A stretch of 36,691 bases of DNA from Bacillus hominis (GTDB lineage: Bacteria; Bacillota; Bacilli; Bacillales; Bacillaceae_G). Each line of letters begins with the position of its first letter. Position 1 is the stretch's first letter. The stretch covers positions 1-36,691 of the forward strand of contig NZ_BOQD01000036.1 in assembly GCF_018332515.1 (NCBI RefSeq). Reading direction: 5' to 3'. This document shows, in pieces, positions 6,871 through 15,428 of this stretch. The notes under the pieces were generated by a model. The model had not been told where the DNA came from and did no database searches. It was given only the letters and a program-made list of their open reading frames with translations. The translations under genes were made by a program, and so were the position numbers.

Positions 6871-7077
6871 ATGACTGTAATTACAAAACTAAAGCAAACT
6901 GTTTCTGGATTAAAAAGTGCACAAGCTAGCTTAGAGGGATTCGCTCTTGATACGGATAACCAACAAGCAAAGCAACTTTTCCAAACAGCTGCAGAGCAAA
7001 CACAAACAATTATTGATTCTTTAAACCCACGTGTTGAAGAAGTCCAACAAGAAGAACCACAATACACACAGCAATAA
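6871..7077 (+). CDS. DUF1657 small protein, first gene of the spoVA2-type operon
   Basis: 68 residues from the ATG at 6871, which has AAAGGGGG upstream; a longer TTG start at 6844 is unlikely because it precedes that site. The sequence (MTVITKLKQTVSGLKSAQASLEGF..., then QTAAEQTQTIIDSL) is a DUF1657 helical protein ending EEPQYTQQ. In Bacillus, DUF1657 genes sit in spoVA2-type operons made in the forespore; their biochemical role is unknown. A second DUF1657 copy (9554-9760) and a DUF1657-like C-terminus on the last gene lie in the same operon. A strong hairpin follows this gene, so it may be made in excess of the downstream genes. Confidence 0.85.
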   Translation: MTVITKLKQTVSGLKSAQASLEGFALDTDNQQAKQLFQTAAEQTQTIIDSLNPRVEEVQQEEPQYTQQ

Positions 7078-7083
7078 CCAAAA

Positions 7084-7147
7084 GTACCATTTCATCTAAT
7101 GGTACACAATTTGAGAAAAAGGATGATATGCAATCATCCTTTTTCTC
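7084..7147 (+). terminator. tandem hairpins after the first DUF1657 gene
   Basis: First hairpin GTACCAT/ATGGTAC (7084-7105). The second has perfect 15-bp arms, GAGAAAAAGGATGAT (7113-7127) and ATCATCCTTTTTCTC (7133-7147). The T-rich stretch lies within the second stem. It probably acts as a partial terminator or mRNA-stabilising hairpin inside the operon. Confidence 0.65.
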
Positions 7148-7184
7148 TCACATTACATAATGCAATAGAAATGGAATGATTATA

Positions 7185-7673
7185 ATGCGAAAACTCGGAA
7201 TCATAACCGCGTTATTTATGCTCCTATTCGGTTCACTTCCCGGATGTGACAATAGCCCGTTAGATAAAAAGGTAAAGAAAGAAGAAGCAAAACGAACGAA
7301 AGAAGACAAGGGCCCTAAGTTAACAAAAATGAGTACAGAATCCTTTAATCAATCTATATCGCAAGAAGCTAAGAAAAAAGCTCTCGCTATGGAGGGAATT
7401 ATAGAAGCTACCGCAGTTAATACAAATTTAGATCTTTACATAGCCGTCAAACCTGAACATCACGAAAGATTTGGTTTAAAACCTTTACGAAGTAAATTAA
7501 AAAAGAAGCTAAGTGATGAAAATCCTACTTTCGATATTCGTGTAAGTACAGACAAAAAGATCTATATGCTCATAGAAGAACTTGAAAACAAAATTAAGAA
7601 AAAGAAAGTAAGTAAAGATGGTATTAAAGATCAATTGAAACTCATTCAATCAGAAATGGGATCTAATATTTAA
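7185..7673 (+). CDS. YhcN/YlaJ-family sporulation lipoprotein
   Basis: About 162 residues. The ATG at 7185 is preferred over the ATG at 7176 because of GGA spacing; both keep the signal peptide. The lipobox is LPGC (FGSLPGC), after which the lipid-anchored protein has a charged linker (KKVKKEEAKRTKEDKG). A YhcN/YlaJ domain follows (EATAVNTNLDLYIAVKPEHH, RVSTDKKIYMLIEELEN). These lipoproteins are spore-membrane proteins. This gene occupies the second position of the spoVA2-type operon, and its placement before spoVAC is diagnostic of that operon type. Confidence 0.85.
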   Translation: MRKLGIITALFMLLFGSLPGCDNSPLDKKVKKEEAKRTKEDKGPKLTKMSTESFNQSISQEAKKKALAMEGIIEATAVNTNLDLYIAVKPEHHERFGLKPLRSKLKKKLSDENPTFDIRVSTDKKIYMLIEELENKIKKKKVSKDGIKDQLKLIQSEMGSNI

Positions 7674-7701
7674 GCTTTCTAAAAGAGAAGGAAGGATTCA
7701 A

Positions 7702-8178
7702 ATGTCTAGTAAAGATAAAAATTTAACGCCTGTACAACAAGAATATAAAAAATTCGAACAACAGCGCGAACCGAAGCGCCCCGTTTTAAAAAATTGTATA
7801 AAAGCTTTTCTCGTCGGGGGATTCATTTGTCTAATAGGCCAACTAATCTCCACCTTTTATATTACTTATTTTGATTTCACTGAACGCTCTGCCGGGAATC
7901 CTACAGTTGCCACTCTTATTTTTATTTCTATGCTACTGACGGGATTTGGCGTCTACGATCGACTTGGGCAATTTGCTGGTGCTGGCACCGCAGTTCCCGT
8001 TACCGGATTTGGTAACTCTGTTATTGCCGCATGTATTGAACACCGGACAGAAGGATTCGTTCTCGGCGTTGGTGGTAACATGTTTAAACTAGCAGGATCG
8101 GTCATCTTATTTGGCGTATTTTCAGCTTTTGTCATCGCTCTTATTAAAACGATTCTCTTTCAATGGGGAGGGCTGTAA
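7702..8178 (+). CDS. spoVAC: stage V sporulation protein AC (SpoVAC), spoVA2-type
   Basis: 158 residues with an N-terminal cytoplasmic piece (LTPVQQEYKKFEQQREPKRP) and several membrane helices (AFLVGGFICLIGQLIS; TLIFISMLLTGFGVYD; LAGSVILFGVFSAFVIALI). The AGAGTAVPVTGFGNSV segment is the SpoVAC/SpoVAE signature. SpoVAC is an inner-membrane channel protein for Ca-dipicolinate movement and behaves as mechanosensitive in B. subtilis. GAGAAGGAAGG precedes the ATG. Its stop abuts the ATG of spoVAD, so translation is likely coupled. Confidence 0.93.
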   Translation: MSSKDKNLTPVQQEYKKFEQQREPKRPVLKNCIKAFLVGGFICLIGQLISTFYITYFDFTERSAGNPTVATLIFISMLLTGFGVYDRLGQFAGAGTAVPVTGFGNSVIAACIEHRTEGFVLGVGGNMFKLAGSVILFGVFSAFVIALIKTILFQWGGL

Positions 8179-9195
8179 ATGTTACAAGGACACCGAACAT
8201 GGGTATTCGAAAACAAACCAGTTATCATTTCAACAGGTGTAGTCGGCGGCCCATTTGAAGCAAATGGAAAAATCCCTGAAGACTTCGATACCCTGCATGA
8301 AGATTTATGGCTCGGACAAGATTCTTACGAAAAGGCGCATAAAATTTTATTTGAAGAAGCTTGTAGCCGCGCTACCGAAAAGGCAAAGCTCCGTAAAGAC
8401 GATATTCAATTCGTACTCGCAGGGGATTTAATTAATCAAATAACTCCAACGAGCTTTGCATGCCGCACACTTGGCACACCTTATCTCGGATTATTTGGTG
8501 CTTGTTCTACTTCTATGGAAGGTTTAGCGCTCGGTGCAAGTATCGTAAATGCAAAAGGCGCAAAATATTTATTAACTGGAGCTTCAAGCCATAACGCTGC
8601 CGTGGAAAAACAATTTCGTTATCCAACTGAATATGGTGGTCAAAAACCTCCTACGGCTCAGTGGACAGTGACCGGTGCAGGCGCGGCTATTTTAAGCGAC
8701 ACTGGATATGGTCCACAAGTAACATCGGCCACCATTGGACGAGTTATTGATATGGGACTAACAGATCCATTTAATATGGGAGGCGCGATGGCTCCAGCTG
8801 CTGTCGATACAATTGAAGCTCATTTAAGAGAAAGAAATCTCGATGCATCTCACTACGATTTAATCGTAACAGGCGACCTCGGACACGTTGGACGCGAAAT
8901 TGCTTACGACTTACTACATAAACATGGAACAAAAGTAACAAGTGAACAATTTCAAGATTGCGGACTACTCATTTACAGAGAAGGTCAGCCTGTAATAGCC
9001 GGCGGGAGTGGCCCAGGCTGTTCAGCAACAGTCGTGTACGGGCATTTATTAAATAGAATGAAAAAAGGAGAATTCAAAAGGATACTCGTTGTCGCGACAG
9101 GTGCTTTACTATCTCCGATTACATTCCAACAAGAAGAAACGATTCCGTGTATCGCTCACGCTGTTTCGATTGAATTTGGAGGTGCAATGCAATGA
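8179..9195 (+). CDS. spoVAD: stage V sporulation protein AD (SpoVAD), dipicolinate-binding
   Basis: 338 residues with a thiolase-like fold: [20 protein letters not shown], the conserved GACSTSMEG (thiolase-type Cys), [20 protein letters not shown] and GGSGPGCSA. SpoVAD is a peripheral protein on the outer face of the spore inner membrane that binds dipicolinic acid and is needed for its uptake into the forespore. The start follows the spoVAC stop without a gap; the 3' end overlaps spoVAEb by 4 nt (ATGA). Confidence 0.95.
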   Translation: MLQGHRTWVFENKPVIISTGVVGGPFEANGKIPEDFDTLHEDLWLGQDSYEKAHKILFEEACSRATEKAKLRKDDIQFVLAGDLINQITPTSFACRTLGTPYLGLFGACSTSMEGLALGASIVNAKGAKYLLTGASSHNAAVEKQFRYPTEYGGQKPPTAQWTVTGAGAAILSDTGYGPQVTSATIGRVIDMGLTDPFNMGGAMAPAAVDTIEAHLRERNLDASHYDLIVTGDLGHVGREIAYDLLHKHGTKVTSEQFQDCGLLIYREGQPVIAGGSGPGCSATVVYGHLLNRMKKGEFKRILVVATGALLSPITFQQEETIPCIAHAVSIEFGGAMQ

Positions 9196-9542
9196 TTTTT
9201 TTCTGGGCTTTTGTCATTGGTGGACTTATATGTGTAATTGGTCAACTTATGTTTGATGTCGGTAAACTTACTCCTGCTCATACAATGGCAACACTCGTTG
9301 TTGCTGGAGCTATATTAGATGGATTCAATCTGTATGAACCATTAATTGATTTCGCTGGAGCTGGGGCAACGGTACCGATTACAAGTTTCGGTAACGCCCT
9401 CGTTCACGGCGCTATGGAAGAAGCTGCAAAACACGGAATTGTCGGCGTTATTACCGGTATGTTTAAAGTAACGAGCGCAGGTGTATCAGCAGCGATTATT
9501 TTCGGCTTCATTGGAGCATTGCTATTTAAACCGAAAGGATAA
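9192..9542 (+). CDS. spoVAE: stage V sporulation protein AE (SpoVAEb)
   Basis: 116 residues, three or four membrane helices ([56 protein letters not shown]) and the [20 protein letters not shown] motif shared with SpoVAC. It is the membrane partner of SpoVAC in the Ca-dipicolinate channel. The ATGA overlap with spoVAD indicates coupling. In B. subtilis spoVAE is split into Ea and Eb; here only the Eb-type membrane part is present, as in spoVA2 operons. Confidence 0.92.
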   Translation: MIFFWAFVIGGLICVIGQLMFDVGKLTPAHTMATLVVAGAILDGFNLYEPLIDFAGAGATVPITSFGNALVHGAMEEAAKHGIVGVITGMFKVTSAGVSAAIIFGFIGALLFKPKG

Positions 9543-9553
9543 GAGGTGTTGTC

Positions 9554-9760
9554 ATGACTGTTATCGCTAGCGTAAAAACTTGCCTTGCCAGTGTAAGAGG
9601 GGCTCAAGCAAGTTTAAGCTCCCTTTCATTAAATTCACAAGACGAAGAATCAAAACGCGTATTTCATGAATGTATGTTAGAAATGGACAGCGTCATCGCT
9701 GATTTAAAGGATAGAATTTCAGTATTAGAACGTGAAGAACCTCAATATAAAGGGTTTTAA
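9554..9760 (+). CDS. DUF1657 small protein, second copy
   Basis: 68 residues (MTVIASVKTCLASVRGAQAS..., then MLEMDSVIADLKDRIS) with GAGGTG before the ATG. It is a paralogue of the protein at 6871-7077: same length, same helical pattern, and the same EEPQY motif three residues before the end. It lies 11 nt after spoVAEb and about 20 nt before the DUF421 gene, so it is part of the operon. Role unknown; forespore expression is inferred from context. Confidence 0.85.
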   Translation: MTVIASVKTCLASVRGAQASLSSLSLNSQDEESKRVFHECMLEMDSVIADLKDRISVLEREEPQYKGF

Positions 9761-9780
9761 GTAGACTGGAGGAAATGACT

Positions 9781-10650
9781 ATGTCTCACCTGCCCGAATG
9801 GACACTCGTTATTCTTCGCTCTGTATTCATATTAATCATTTTATTCGCTATTACGAAATGGTTAGGGAAAAGACAAATCTCTCAGCTCTCCTTTTTTGAA
9901 TACATAGCCGGAATGACAATCGGTGACATCGCTGCCCAAGTATCTACAGGGCTCGATTCAAAATTTTTCCACGGCGTCTTTGCGATACTCATTTTCGCTG
10001 TGGTACCTTTTTTCACAGGAATCCTCTCCTTAAAGAACAAAACAGCTCGGGACTTCTTTGAAGGGAAATCTACCGTATTAATAAAAGATGGAAAAATACT
10101 CGAAGATAACTTAAAGAAAGAAAAATATACAAGTGACGAATTACTTGAACTACTCCGAGGAAAAGATGCGTTCAGCGTAGCTGATGTTGAATTTGCAGTA
10201 TTAGAACCGAGCGGAGAGTTAAATGTATTACTGAAGAAAGATCGCCAGCCACTCACAGCAAAAGACATCGGTTTAAAAGTACCGAATGAAAAAGAACCAC
10301 AAACTGTTATTATGGATGGAAATGTATTAGATGAGCCTCTTTCCTCTAGTGGACATAACCGTGCTTGGTTACATTCCGAATTAGAAAAACTCGGTGTTGT
10401 CATTGAAAATGTCTTTCTCGGTCAAGTTGACTCATACGGACAACTTACTATCGATATTTATAATGATAAACTCCAAATGCCTTCCCCTCAAAACAAGCCT
10501 TTATTATTAGCATCTTTAAAGAAATGCCATGCTGATCTTGAATTATTCTCTTTAGAAACGAAATCAAAATCAGCGAGTGATATGTATAGTAAAAACGCGA
10601 AACAAGTCGAAACAATTTTAAATAAGGTAACCTATCTTTTAAAAGAATAA
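9781..10650 (+). CDS. DUF421 + DUF1657 membrane protein ('2Duf'), last gene of the spoVA2-type operon
   Basis: The ATG at 9781 has GGAGG 8 nt upstream; the ATG at 9775 is too close to it. The 289-residue product starts with membrane helices (LRSVFILIILFAITKWLGKR; FFHGVFAILIFAVVPFFTGI). A DUF421/YetF domain follows (KSTVLIKDGKILEDNL; LRGKDAFSVADVEFAVLEPSG). Its C-terminus (LLASLKKCHADLELFSLETK ... NAKQVETILNKVTYLL) has the DUF1657 pattern of the two small proteins in the operon. The DUF421-DUF1657 fusion is the 2Duf protein reported as a main determinant of the heat-resistance effect of spoVA2mob operons in B. subtilis spores, acting on inner-membrane properties. The operon ends here at a terminator. 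Confidence 0.87.
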   Translation: MSHLPEWTLVILRSVFILIILFAITKWLGKRQISQLSFFEYIAGMTIGDIAAQVSTGLDSKFFHGVFAILIFAVVPFFTGILSLKNKTARDFFEGKSTVLIKDGKILEDNLKKEKYTSDELLELLRGKDAFSVADVEFAVLEPSGELNVLLKKDRQPLTAKDIGLKVPNEKEPQTVIMDGNVLDEPLSSSGHNRAWLHSELEKLGVVIENVFLGQVDSYGQLTIDIYNDKLQMPSPQNKPLLLASLKKCHADLELFSLETKSKSASDMYSKNAKQVETILNKVTYLLKE

Positions 10651-10656
10651 ATACCG

Positions 10657-10690
10657 AAAGAACGCTTCAGTAAAAAGGCGTTCTTTTGCC
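10657..10690 (+). terminator. terminator of the spoVA2-type operon
   Basis: AAAGAACGC (10657-10665) pairs with GCGTTCTTT (10678-10686), followed by a short T-rich tail. It begins 7 nt after the 2Duf stop codon. Confidence 0.75.
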
Positions 10691-10824
10691 TTTTCTACAC
10701 CTTTAATCACGTTTAAATTTATGTAATTCGGTTATGATGTTGAAGATACATAAGCAGGGGATTTTAAAAACATAGCGAATAAATCATGATACAACTACAT
10801 ATTTTTTGATTTAAAGTGGTTTCG

Positions 10825-10854
10825 TTTGACCTTCATTGACCATAATTGTATTAT
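10825..10854 (+). promoter_or_regulatory. clpP promoter with CtsR operator
   Basis: TTGACC (10826-10831), a 17-bp spacer and TATTAT (10849-10854) form a sigma-A promoter. The segment 10825-10841 (TTTGACCTTCATTGACC) is, on the other strand, GGTCAA-N4-GGTCAAA. That is the direct heptamer repeat of the CtsR repressor operator, and it overlays the -35 and spacer. Heat or other proteotoxic stress inactivating CtsR would derepress clpP. The preceding 130 nt show nothing else I can name. Confidence 0.85.
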
Positions 10855-10889
10855 AAGACTAAGAAAGCTTTTAAAGGAGGAAATAACAG

Positions 10890-11471
10890 ATGAATTTAAT
10901 TCCTACAGTAATTGAACAAACAAATCGTGGAGAACGCGCTTACGATATTTACTCTCGACTATTAAAAGACCGCATCATTATGCTTGGTAGCGCAATTGAT
11001 GACAACGTAGCAAACTCTATCGTTTCCCAGCTTTTATTCTTGGAATCTCAAGATCCAGAAAAAGATATTCACATCTATATCAACAGCCCTGGTGGTTCTA
11101 TCACAGCTGGTATGGCAATTTACGATACAATGCAGTTTATTAAACCACAAGTATCAACAATCTGTATCGGTATGGCTGCATCTATGGGTGCATTCTTACT
11201 TGCAGCAGGTGAAAAAGGAAAACGTTACGCACTTCCAAACAGTGAAGTAATGATTCACCAACCACTCGGCGGTGCACAAGGTCAAGCGACTGAAATCGAA
11301 ATCGCTGCAAAACGTATCCTATTCTTACGTGAAAAATTAAACCAAATTCTTGCTGACCGCACAGGTCAACCACTTGAAGTTCTACAACGCGACACAGACC
11401 GCGACAACTTCATGACAGCAGAAAGAGCTCTAGAATACGGCTTAATCGATAAGATCTTTACAAATCGTTAA
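10890..11471 (+). CDS. clpP: ATP-dependent Clp protease proteolytic subunit
   Basis: 193 residues, family-standard length. The catalytic triad is visible: Ser98 in GMAASMGAF, His123 in VMIHQP and Asp172 in RDTDRDNFM. The tetradecameric serine protease degrades substrates unfolded by ClpC, ClpX or ClpE. It removes misfolded and regulatory proteins and controls stress, competence and sporulation in Bacillus. AAAGGAGG lies 9-10 nt before the ATG. It is transcribed alone from a CtsR-regulated promoter; its 3' region carries a structured insert and then a terminator. Confidence 0.98.
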   Translation: MNLIPTVIEQTNRGERAYDIYSRLLKDRIIMLGSAIDDNVANSIVSQLLFLESQDPEKDIHIYINSPGGSITAGMAIYDTMQFIKPQVSTICIGMAASMGAFLLAAGEKGKRYALPNSEVMIHQPLGGAQGQATEIEIAAKRILFLREKLNQILADRTGQPLEVLQRDTDRDNFMTAERALEYGLIDKIFTNR

Positions 11472-11611
11472 TAACTAAAAGCAGAAGCGGCTCGTTCTGA
11501 ATCGTAGGGCGATGGAGCCCCTGATTCCGAGGCGCTTTTTGCCTCGAATGAAGGGGCGAAACGACCGGAGATTCTAGCCGCTGGAGCTAGATATAACTAA
11601 AAGCGGAAGCG
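11471..11611 (+). repeat. structured repeat-like insert in the clpP 3' region
   Basis: ATAACTAAAAGCAGAAGCG at 11471 recurs with one mismatch at 11593-11611, bounding a 122-bp unit. The unit is GC-rich against its surroundings and folds on itself. AGCGGCT (about 11485) pairs with AGCCGCT near the right end, CGTT with AACG inside, and GAGGC with GCCTC forms an inner hairpin. It looks like the bcr class of small structured repeats of the B. cereus group; that assignment is from memory and is not proven. No coding frame. Confidence 0.55.
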
Positions 11612-11635
11612 CCCTATTACAGGGCGCTTATTTAT
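11607..11635 (+). terminator. clpP terminator
   Basis: AAGCGCCCT (11607-11615) pairs perfectly with AGGGCGCTT (11621-11629), followed by ATTTATT. The left arm overlaps the second copy of the direct repeat, suggesting the 122-bp unit was inserted between the clpP stop and its original terminator. Confidence 0.75.
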
Positions 11636-11689
11636 TATCATGTACTCCCATCAATTAAACTCAACTCACAAATAAACAACAAAATACAG

Positions 11690-11722
11690 AAAAGCTATCG
11701 CACATTCGCGATAGCCTTTTAT
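11690..11722 (-). terminator. bidirectional terminator between clpP and crh
   Basis: GCTATCGC (11694-11701) pairs with GCGATAGC (11708-11715), with A/T tracts on both sides. It ends the minus-strand crh operon and acts as a back-up stop for clpP readthrough. The edge overlaps the crh stop codon. Confidence 0.85.
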
Positions 11723-11967
11723 TGTACATATGCAGCTAATGCTTCCAAAGCCTCTTCTGCATCTGAACCTTCTGTTGTGATTGTAATCATGCTACCAGTT
11801 CCGATTGCTAAGCTCATAATCCCCATTATGCTCTTTGCATTAACTGTCTTTCCATCTTTCTCAATAAAAATATCAGAATGAAAACGATTTGCTTCTTGTA
11901 CAAACAACGCAGCCGGACGTGCTTGTAAGCCGTTTTTTAATGCAACTTTAACCAACTTTTGAACCAC
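11719..11967 (-). CDS. crh: HPr-like catabolite repression protein Crh
   Basis: 82 residues starting at GTG with GGAG just upstream. It resembles HPr but has Gln15 (LQARPAALFV) in place of the phosphotransfer His, so it cannot serve sugar transport. It keeps Ser46 (NAKSIMGIMSL), the site HPr kinase phosphorylates. P-Ser-Crh is a co-repressor with CcpA in B. subtilis, and Crh also binds methylglyoxal synthase there. Last gene of the yvcI-rapZ-yvcK-whiA-crh operon; HprK is encoded about 9 kb away in the same window. Confidence 0.95.
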   Translation of the reverse strand: MVQKLVKVALKNGLQARPAALFVQEANRFHSDIFIEKDGKTVNAKSIMGIMSLAIGTGSMITITTEGSDAEEALEALAAYVQ

Positions 11968-11990
11968 AGCTCCATTTCCCCTTTAACCTC

Positions 11991-12941
11991 TTATTTTTTT
12001 GCTACTGTTTCCCCCGCGCGTAATTTCTCTGCAATTTCATCGATTTTACGCAAACGATGATTAATACCCGATTTACTAATTTTCCCCCCGGATACCATCT
12101 CACCTAACTCTTTCAATGTTACATCTTGATAATCTCTTCGTAACTGTGCAATTTCTCTTAATTTATCTGGCAAAATATCAAGCCCAACCGTCTCATCAAT
12201 ATAGCGGATGTTCTCAATTTGCCTTAACGCTGCACCAATTGTTTTATTTAAATTAGCTGTTTCGCAATTAACTAAACGATTTACTGAATTACGCATATCG
12301 CGAACAATTCGAATATCTTCAAATCTTAAAAGTGCATTATGAGCACCTATAATATTTAAAAACTCTGTAATTTTTTCAGCTTCTTTCAAATACGTAATGT
12401 ACCCTTTTCTTCTTTCCAACGTCTTACTATTTAAATCAAATCCGTTCATCAGTTCACATATAGAATCATTATGTTCCTTATATAACGAAAAGATCTCTAA
12501 ATGATAAGATGATGTTTCTGGGTTATTTACTGAACCACCTGCTAAAAATGCACCACGTAAATACGATCGTTTACAACATTTCTTCTCGATTAATTCCTGC
12601 GATATATTTCGAATAAACGAAAAGTCATCTCGAACAATGTGAAGATCTGCTAATATTTCGCGAGACTTCTCAACAAGCCGCACGATATATACATTATTTT
12701 TCTTCAATCGCATTTTTTTACGAACAAGTAATTCTACCGTCACATCATATCCTTTTTTCAAAAGCGTATAAATCCTTCTTGCAATTGCTGCATTTTCCGT
12801 TTGAATATCAATAGATAGGCGACGGTTTGAAAAAGAAAGCGATCCGTTCATTCGAAGCAACGCCGATAACTCTGATTTCTCACAGCATTCCTTCATTTCA
12901 AGGTTGGTCAACTCTTTCTTTGTTTCTGATGCAAATGACAC
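11991..12941 (-). CDS. whiA: WhiA, DNA-binding cell-division/sporulation regulator homologue
   Basis: The GTG at 12941 is chosen: GGAGG lies 8 nt before it, while an earlier GTG at 12950 overlaps that site. This gives 316 residues ([15 protein letters not shown]...), matching the B. subtilis length. An N-terminal LAGLIDADG-like homing-endonuclease fold ([20 protein letters not shown]) is followed by a C-terminal helix-turn-helix ([20 protein letters not shown]). In Bacillus WhiA binds the chromosome and supports cell division and chromosome segregation. It lies between yvcK and crh in the conserved operon. Confidence 0.95.
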   Translation of the reverse strand: MSFASETKKELTNLEMKECCEKSELSALLRMNGSLSFSNRRLSIDIQTENAAIARRIYTLLKKGYDVTVELLVRKKMRLKKNNVYIVRLVEKSREILADLHIVRDDFSFIRNISQELIEKKCCKRSYLRGAFLAGGSVNNPETSSYHLEIFSLYKEHNDSICELMNGFDLNSKTLERRKGYITYLKEAEKITEFLNIIGAHNALLRFEDIRIVRDMRNSVNRLVNCETANLNKTIGAALRQIENIRYIDETVGLDILPDKLREIAQLRRDYQDVTLKELGEMVSGGKISKSGINHRLRKIDEIAEKLRAGETVAKK

Positions 12942-13001
12942 AGTCAACACCTCCTTATACTATTAATCTGGAACAAAAATCTTGTCCTATATGAATGAGG
13001 A

Positions 13002-13025
13002 GCGTTACCTCAAACGAGGCAACGC
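13002..13025 (-). other. hairpin between yvcK and whiA
   Basis: On the minus strand GCGTTGCCTC pairs with GAGGTAACGC (one G-U pair, GTTT loop) without a T-run. It is a candidate mRNA-processing or stability hairpin inside the operon, or a weak attenuator. Confidence 0.4.
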
Positions 13026-13029
13026 ACAT

Positions 13030-13983
13030 TTATAACAATGAATATAAAATAGAAGCTAACTTTAATGTATCATGTCTTACAACACGATCATCATATTTCG
13101 CTAATTGATCTTGAATGATTTCGATATTATGTTTAGCAAAACGATCTGTATCCAGTGCAACTGGTTCCGACATTTCTTCCTCATATAACTTACGTAATTC
13201 ACGAGGAATATCACGATTATTTACAATCGCAGTGTCGATAAATGGTTTACCTAAATGATCATGTAACGCCTGCACATGATCAAACGCAGTATAACCCATC
13301 GTTTCGCCCGCTTGCGTCATAACATTACATACATATACCTTCTTCGCTTTCGCAGCAAGAACAGCGTCTCCAATTTTGTTAACAACTAAATTCGGTAATA
13401 TACTTGTGTACAGACTTCCTGGACCGAAAACAAGCAAATCAGCTCGTTTAATTTCCGTCAACGTTTCACATAACGGTTCTACATCTTCTGGAGTTAAAAA
13501 GACACGATTAATCTTCTTTCCGAAATAAGGAATCTTTGATTCACCTGTTACAATTTCTCCATCTTCTAATTCTGCATGAAGTACCGCACTTTGATTCGCT
13601 GCTGGCAATACACGTCCTCTGACATTTAATACTTTACTCGTTTCCGTAATCGCGTGGTAAAAGTCTCCTGTAATCGAAGTCATACCTGCCAATAGTAAAT
13701 TGCCTAACGCATGACCTTTCAGCCCGTCTCCAGTTGTAAAACGGTGCTGAAATAAAGCTTCCACTAATGGTTCTACATCTGATAACGCAACAAGTACGTT
13801 ACGAATATCACCTGGAGGTGGAATTTCTAGCTCATCACGTAGTCTACCTGAACTGCCTCCATCGTCGGCTACTGTTACAACTGCTGTAATATCAACAGGA
13901 TATTGCTTTAATCCTCTTAATAAAACAGAAAGTCCAGTTCCACCTCCCATGATAACAATTTTAGGTTTTCTCTCTTTTTTCAT
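13030..13983 (-). CDS. yvcK: YvcK (gluconeogenesis factor, UDP-sugar binding)
   Basis: 317 residues of the YvcK/YbhK (CofD-like) family. The N-terminal nucleotide-sugar binding loop is MGGGTGLSVLLRGLK, followed by VTVADDGGSSGRLRDELEI and PPGDIRNVLVALS; GPGSLYTSILPNLVV is in the middle. In B. subtilis it is required for growth on gluconeogenic carbon sources and for normal cell shape, and it binds UDP-GlcNAc. It lies 3 nt after rapZ and ahead of whiA in the conserved operon. Confidence 0.95.
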   Translation of the reverse strand: MKKERKPKIVIMGGGTGLSVLLRGLKQYPVDITAVVTVADDGGSSGRLRDELEIPPPGDIRNVLVALSDVEPLVEALFQHRFTTGDGLKGHALGNLLLAGMTSITGDFYHAITETSKVLNVRGRVLPAANQSAVLHAELEDGEIVTGESKIPYFGKKINRVFLTPEDVEPLCETLTEIKRADLLVFGPGSLYTSILPNLVVNKIGDAVLAAKAKKVYVCNVMTQAGETMGYTAFDHVQALHDHLGKPFIDTAIVNNRDIPRELRKLYEEEMSEPVALDTDRFAKHNIEIIQDQLAKYDDRVVRHDTLKLASILYSLL

Positions 13984-13986
13984 CCC

Positions 13987-14868
13987 TTAATGGCCCTTTC
14001 TCTTCTCCACATCACGATGAGATACATGAACGCTATACTCTGGTTTCAAATGTTTCCCAAGGTACTCTGTAAGCGTAACAGAACGATGTTGTCCACCTGT
14101 ACATCCAATCGCAATTACAAGTTGACTCTTACCTTCTCTTTTATAATGAGGCAGCATGAAAGTGATAAGATCCGTCAATTTCTCTAAAAACTTATGTGTT
14201 TCATTAAATTTCAACACATACGACGAAACTTCTTCATCCAGTCCTGTTAATGGCTTCATATGTGGAATATAATATGGATTTGGTAAAAAACGAACATCAA
14301 ATACTAAATCAGCATCAATTGGAATTCCGTACTTAAATCCAAATGACATAACATTTACACGGAACGCTTGCTCAGTTTCTGTTGAGAACAAGTGAACAAT
14401 TTTCTCTCGTAATTCTTTCGGTTTCAAATCAGATGTATCAAGCACAATATTCGCTCGCGCTTTCATATCAGTTAATAGACCACGCTCAGCTTCAATTCCC
14501 TTTAACGGCAATCCAGTTGGCGCAAGTGGATGCGAACGTCTCGTTTCTTTATAACGAGTTACAAGCGTGCTATCTTTCGCATCTAAAAATAAAATATGAG
14601 GAATAATCCATGTACGTTCTGATAAATCATCAAGTGCTCCCCATAAATATTCAAAAAACTCTCGGCCACGTAAATCAATACCGAGTGCTACTTTATTCAT
14701 TTTACCTTTTGAATCCGCCATAAGTTCAATAAACTTCGGCAATAACATCGGTGGTAAATTATCTACACAAAAATATCCTAAATCTTCAAAACTTTGTAAC
14801 GCTACCGTTTTTCCAGCTCCAGACATCCCTGTAATAATTACCATTTTTATATCATTATTCTCTGTCAT
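13987..14868 (-). CDS. rapZ: RapZ/YvcJ nucleotide-binding protein
   Basis: 293 residues. Walker A GMSGAGKT at 14-21, [13 protein letters not shown], and the C-terminal RapZ domain with [35 protein letters not shown] and [17 protein letters not shown]. Family members hydrolyse ATP/GTP; in E. coli RapZ is an RNA-binding adaptor for GlmZ decay, while in B. subtilis YvcJ affects competence. GGAGAGG precedes the ATG. It is second in the operon after the Nudix gene. Confidence 0.95.
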   Translation of the reverse strand: MTENNDIKMVIITGMSGAGKTVALQSFEDLGYFCVDNLPPMLLPKFIELMADSKGKMNKVALGIDLRGREFFEYLWGALDDLSERTWIIPHILFLDAKDSTLVTRYKETRRSHPLAPTGLPLKGIEAERGLLTDMKARANIVLDTSDLKPKELREKIVHLFSTETEQAFRVNVMSFGFKYGIPIDADLVFDVRFLPNPYYIPHMKPLTGLDEEVSSYVLKFNETHKFLEKLTDLITFMLPHYKREGKSQLVIAIGCTGGQHRSVTLTEYLGKHLKPEYSVHVSHRDVEKRKGH

Positions 14869-14888
14869 CGTATCCTCTCCTTGAAGGT

Positions 14889-15347
14889 TTAACTCGGATC
14901 TAATCGATATGAAAGCAACTCAAAATCTGGGGTATATACAAATGTACCGTAGATTATACCATTCCCTTTAATTAAATAATCAATAATGTGATAATCTCCT
15001 GGTGCCATTGCTAAATCATCAATTTTATCAAATGTATGCCAACCAATGATGCCTTCTTCGCTCTCTAATTTGTTTTCTCCTGCAAAATCTGTTGCTAAAA
15101 AGGAGAACATCATCCATTCAGAAACAACTTTATCACCTTCTTGGATGACAAAAGTGAAGACCCCTTTTAATGCTGGATTCTTTAAATAAATACCTGTTTC
15201 TTCACGATACTCGCGAACAACGGTATCTCTTACCGTCTCACCACGCTCCATTTTCCCGCCCGGTGCAACCCACCAATTTCGGCGAGGTTTTTGGAGTAAG
15301 AGTACTTCATTATCTCTAATTAACACACAGTTTGTCACTCTTTGCAT
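14889..15347 (-). CDS. yvcI: Nudix hydrolase YvcI
   Basis: 152 residues with a complete Nudix box (G-x5-E-x7-REUxEExGU) seen as [10 protein letters not shown]...[10 protein letters not shown] substrate-specificity region follows ([20 protein letters not shown]). It probably hydrolyses a nucleoside-diphosphate derivative; the substrate is not evident, and 8-oxo-dGTP type activity is a common but unproven label. First gene of the yvcI-rapZ-yvcK-whiA-crh operon, downstream of a good promoter, with GAGGTGA before its ATG. Confidence 0.92.
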   Translation of the reverse strand: MQRVTNCVLIRDNEVLLLQKPRRNWWVAPGGKMERGETVRDTVVREYREETGIYLKNPALKGVFTFVIQEGDKVVSEWMMFSFLATDFAGENKLESEEGIIGWHTFDKIDDLAMAPGDYHIIDYLIKGNGIIYGTFVYTPDFELLSYRLDPS

Positions 15348-15399
15348 GTTTCTTCACCTCAGCTACTTGCAGCAAAATTTTTCACTGCATACTCATTTC

Positions 15400-15428
15400 A
15401 TTATACTATCAAAAACAGTTTGCTACAA
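15400..15428 (-). promoter_or_regulatory. promoter of the yvcI-crh operon
   Basis: On the minus strand TTGTAG (15423-15428), a 17-bp spacer and a perfect TATAAT (15400-15405) lie about 50 nt before yvcI. Confidence 0.7.

Noticed and set aside
9882-10403. long minus-strand ORF opposite the DUF421 gene
   Set aside because: Low-complexity Ser/Phe-rich antisense shadow with no family signal.
6308-10690. transposon (Tn1546-like) ends around the spoVA2-type operon
   Set aside because: No transposase, resolvase or long terminal inverted repeats seen next to it, so mobility is not supported here.
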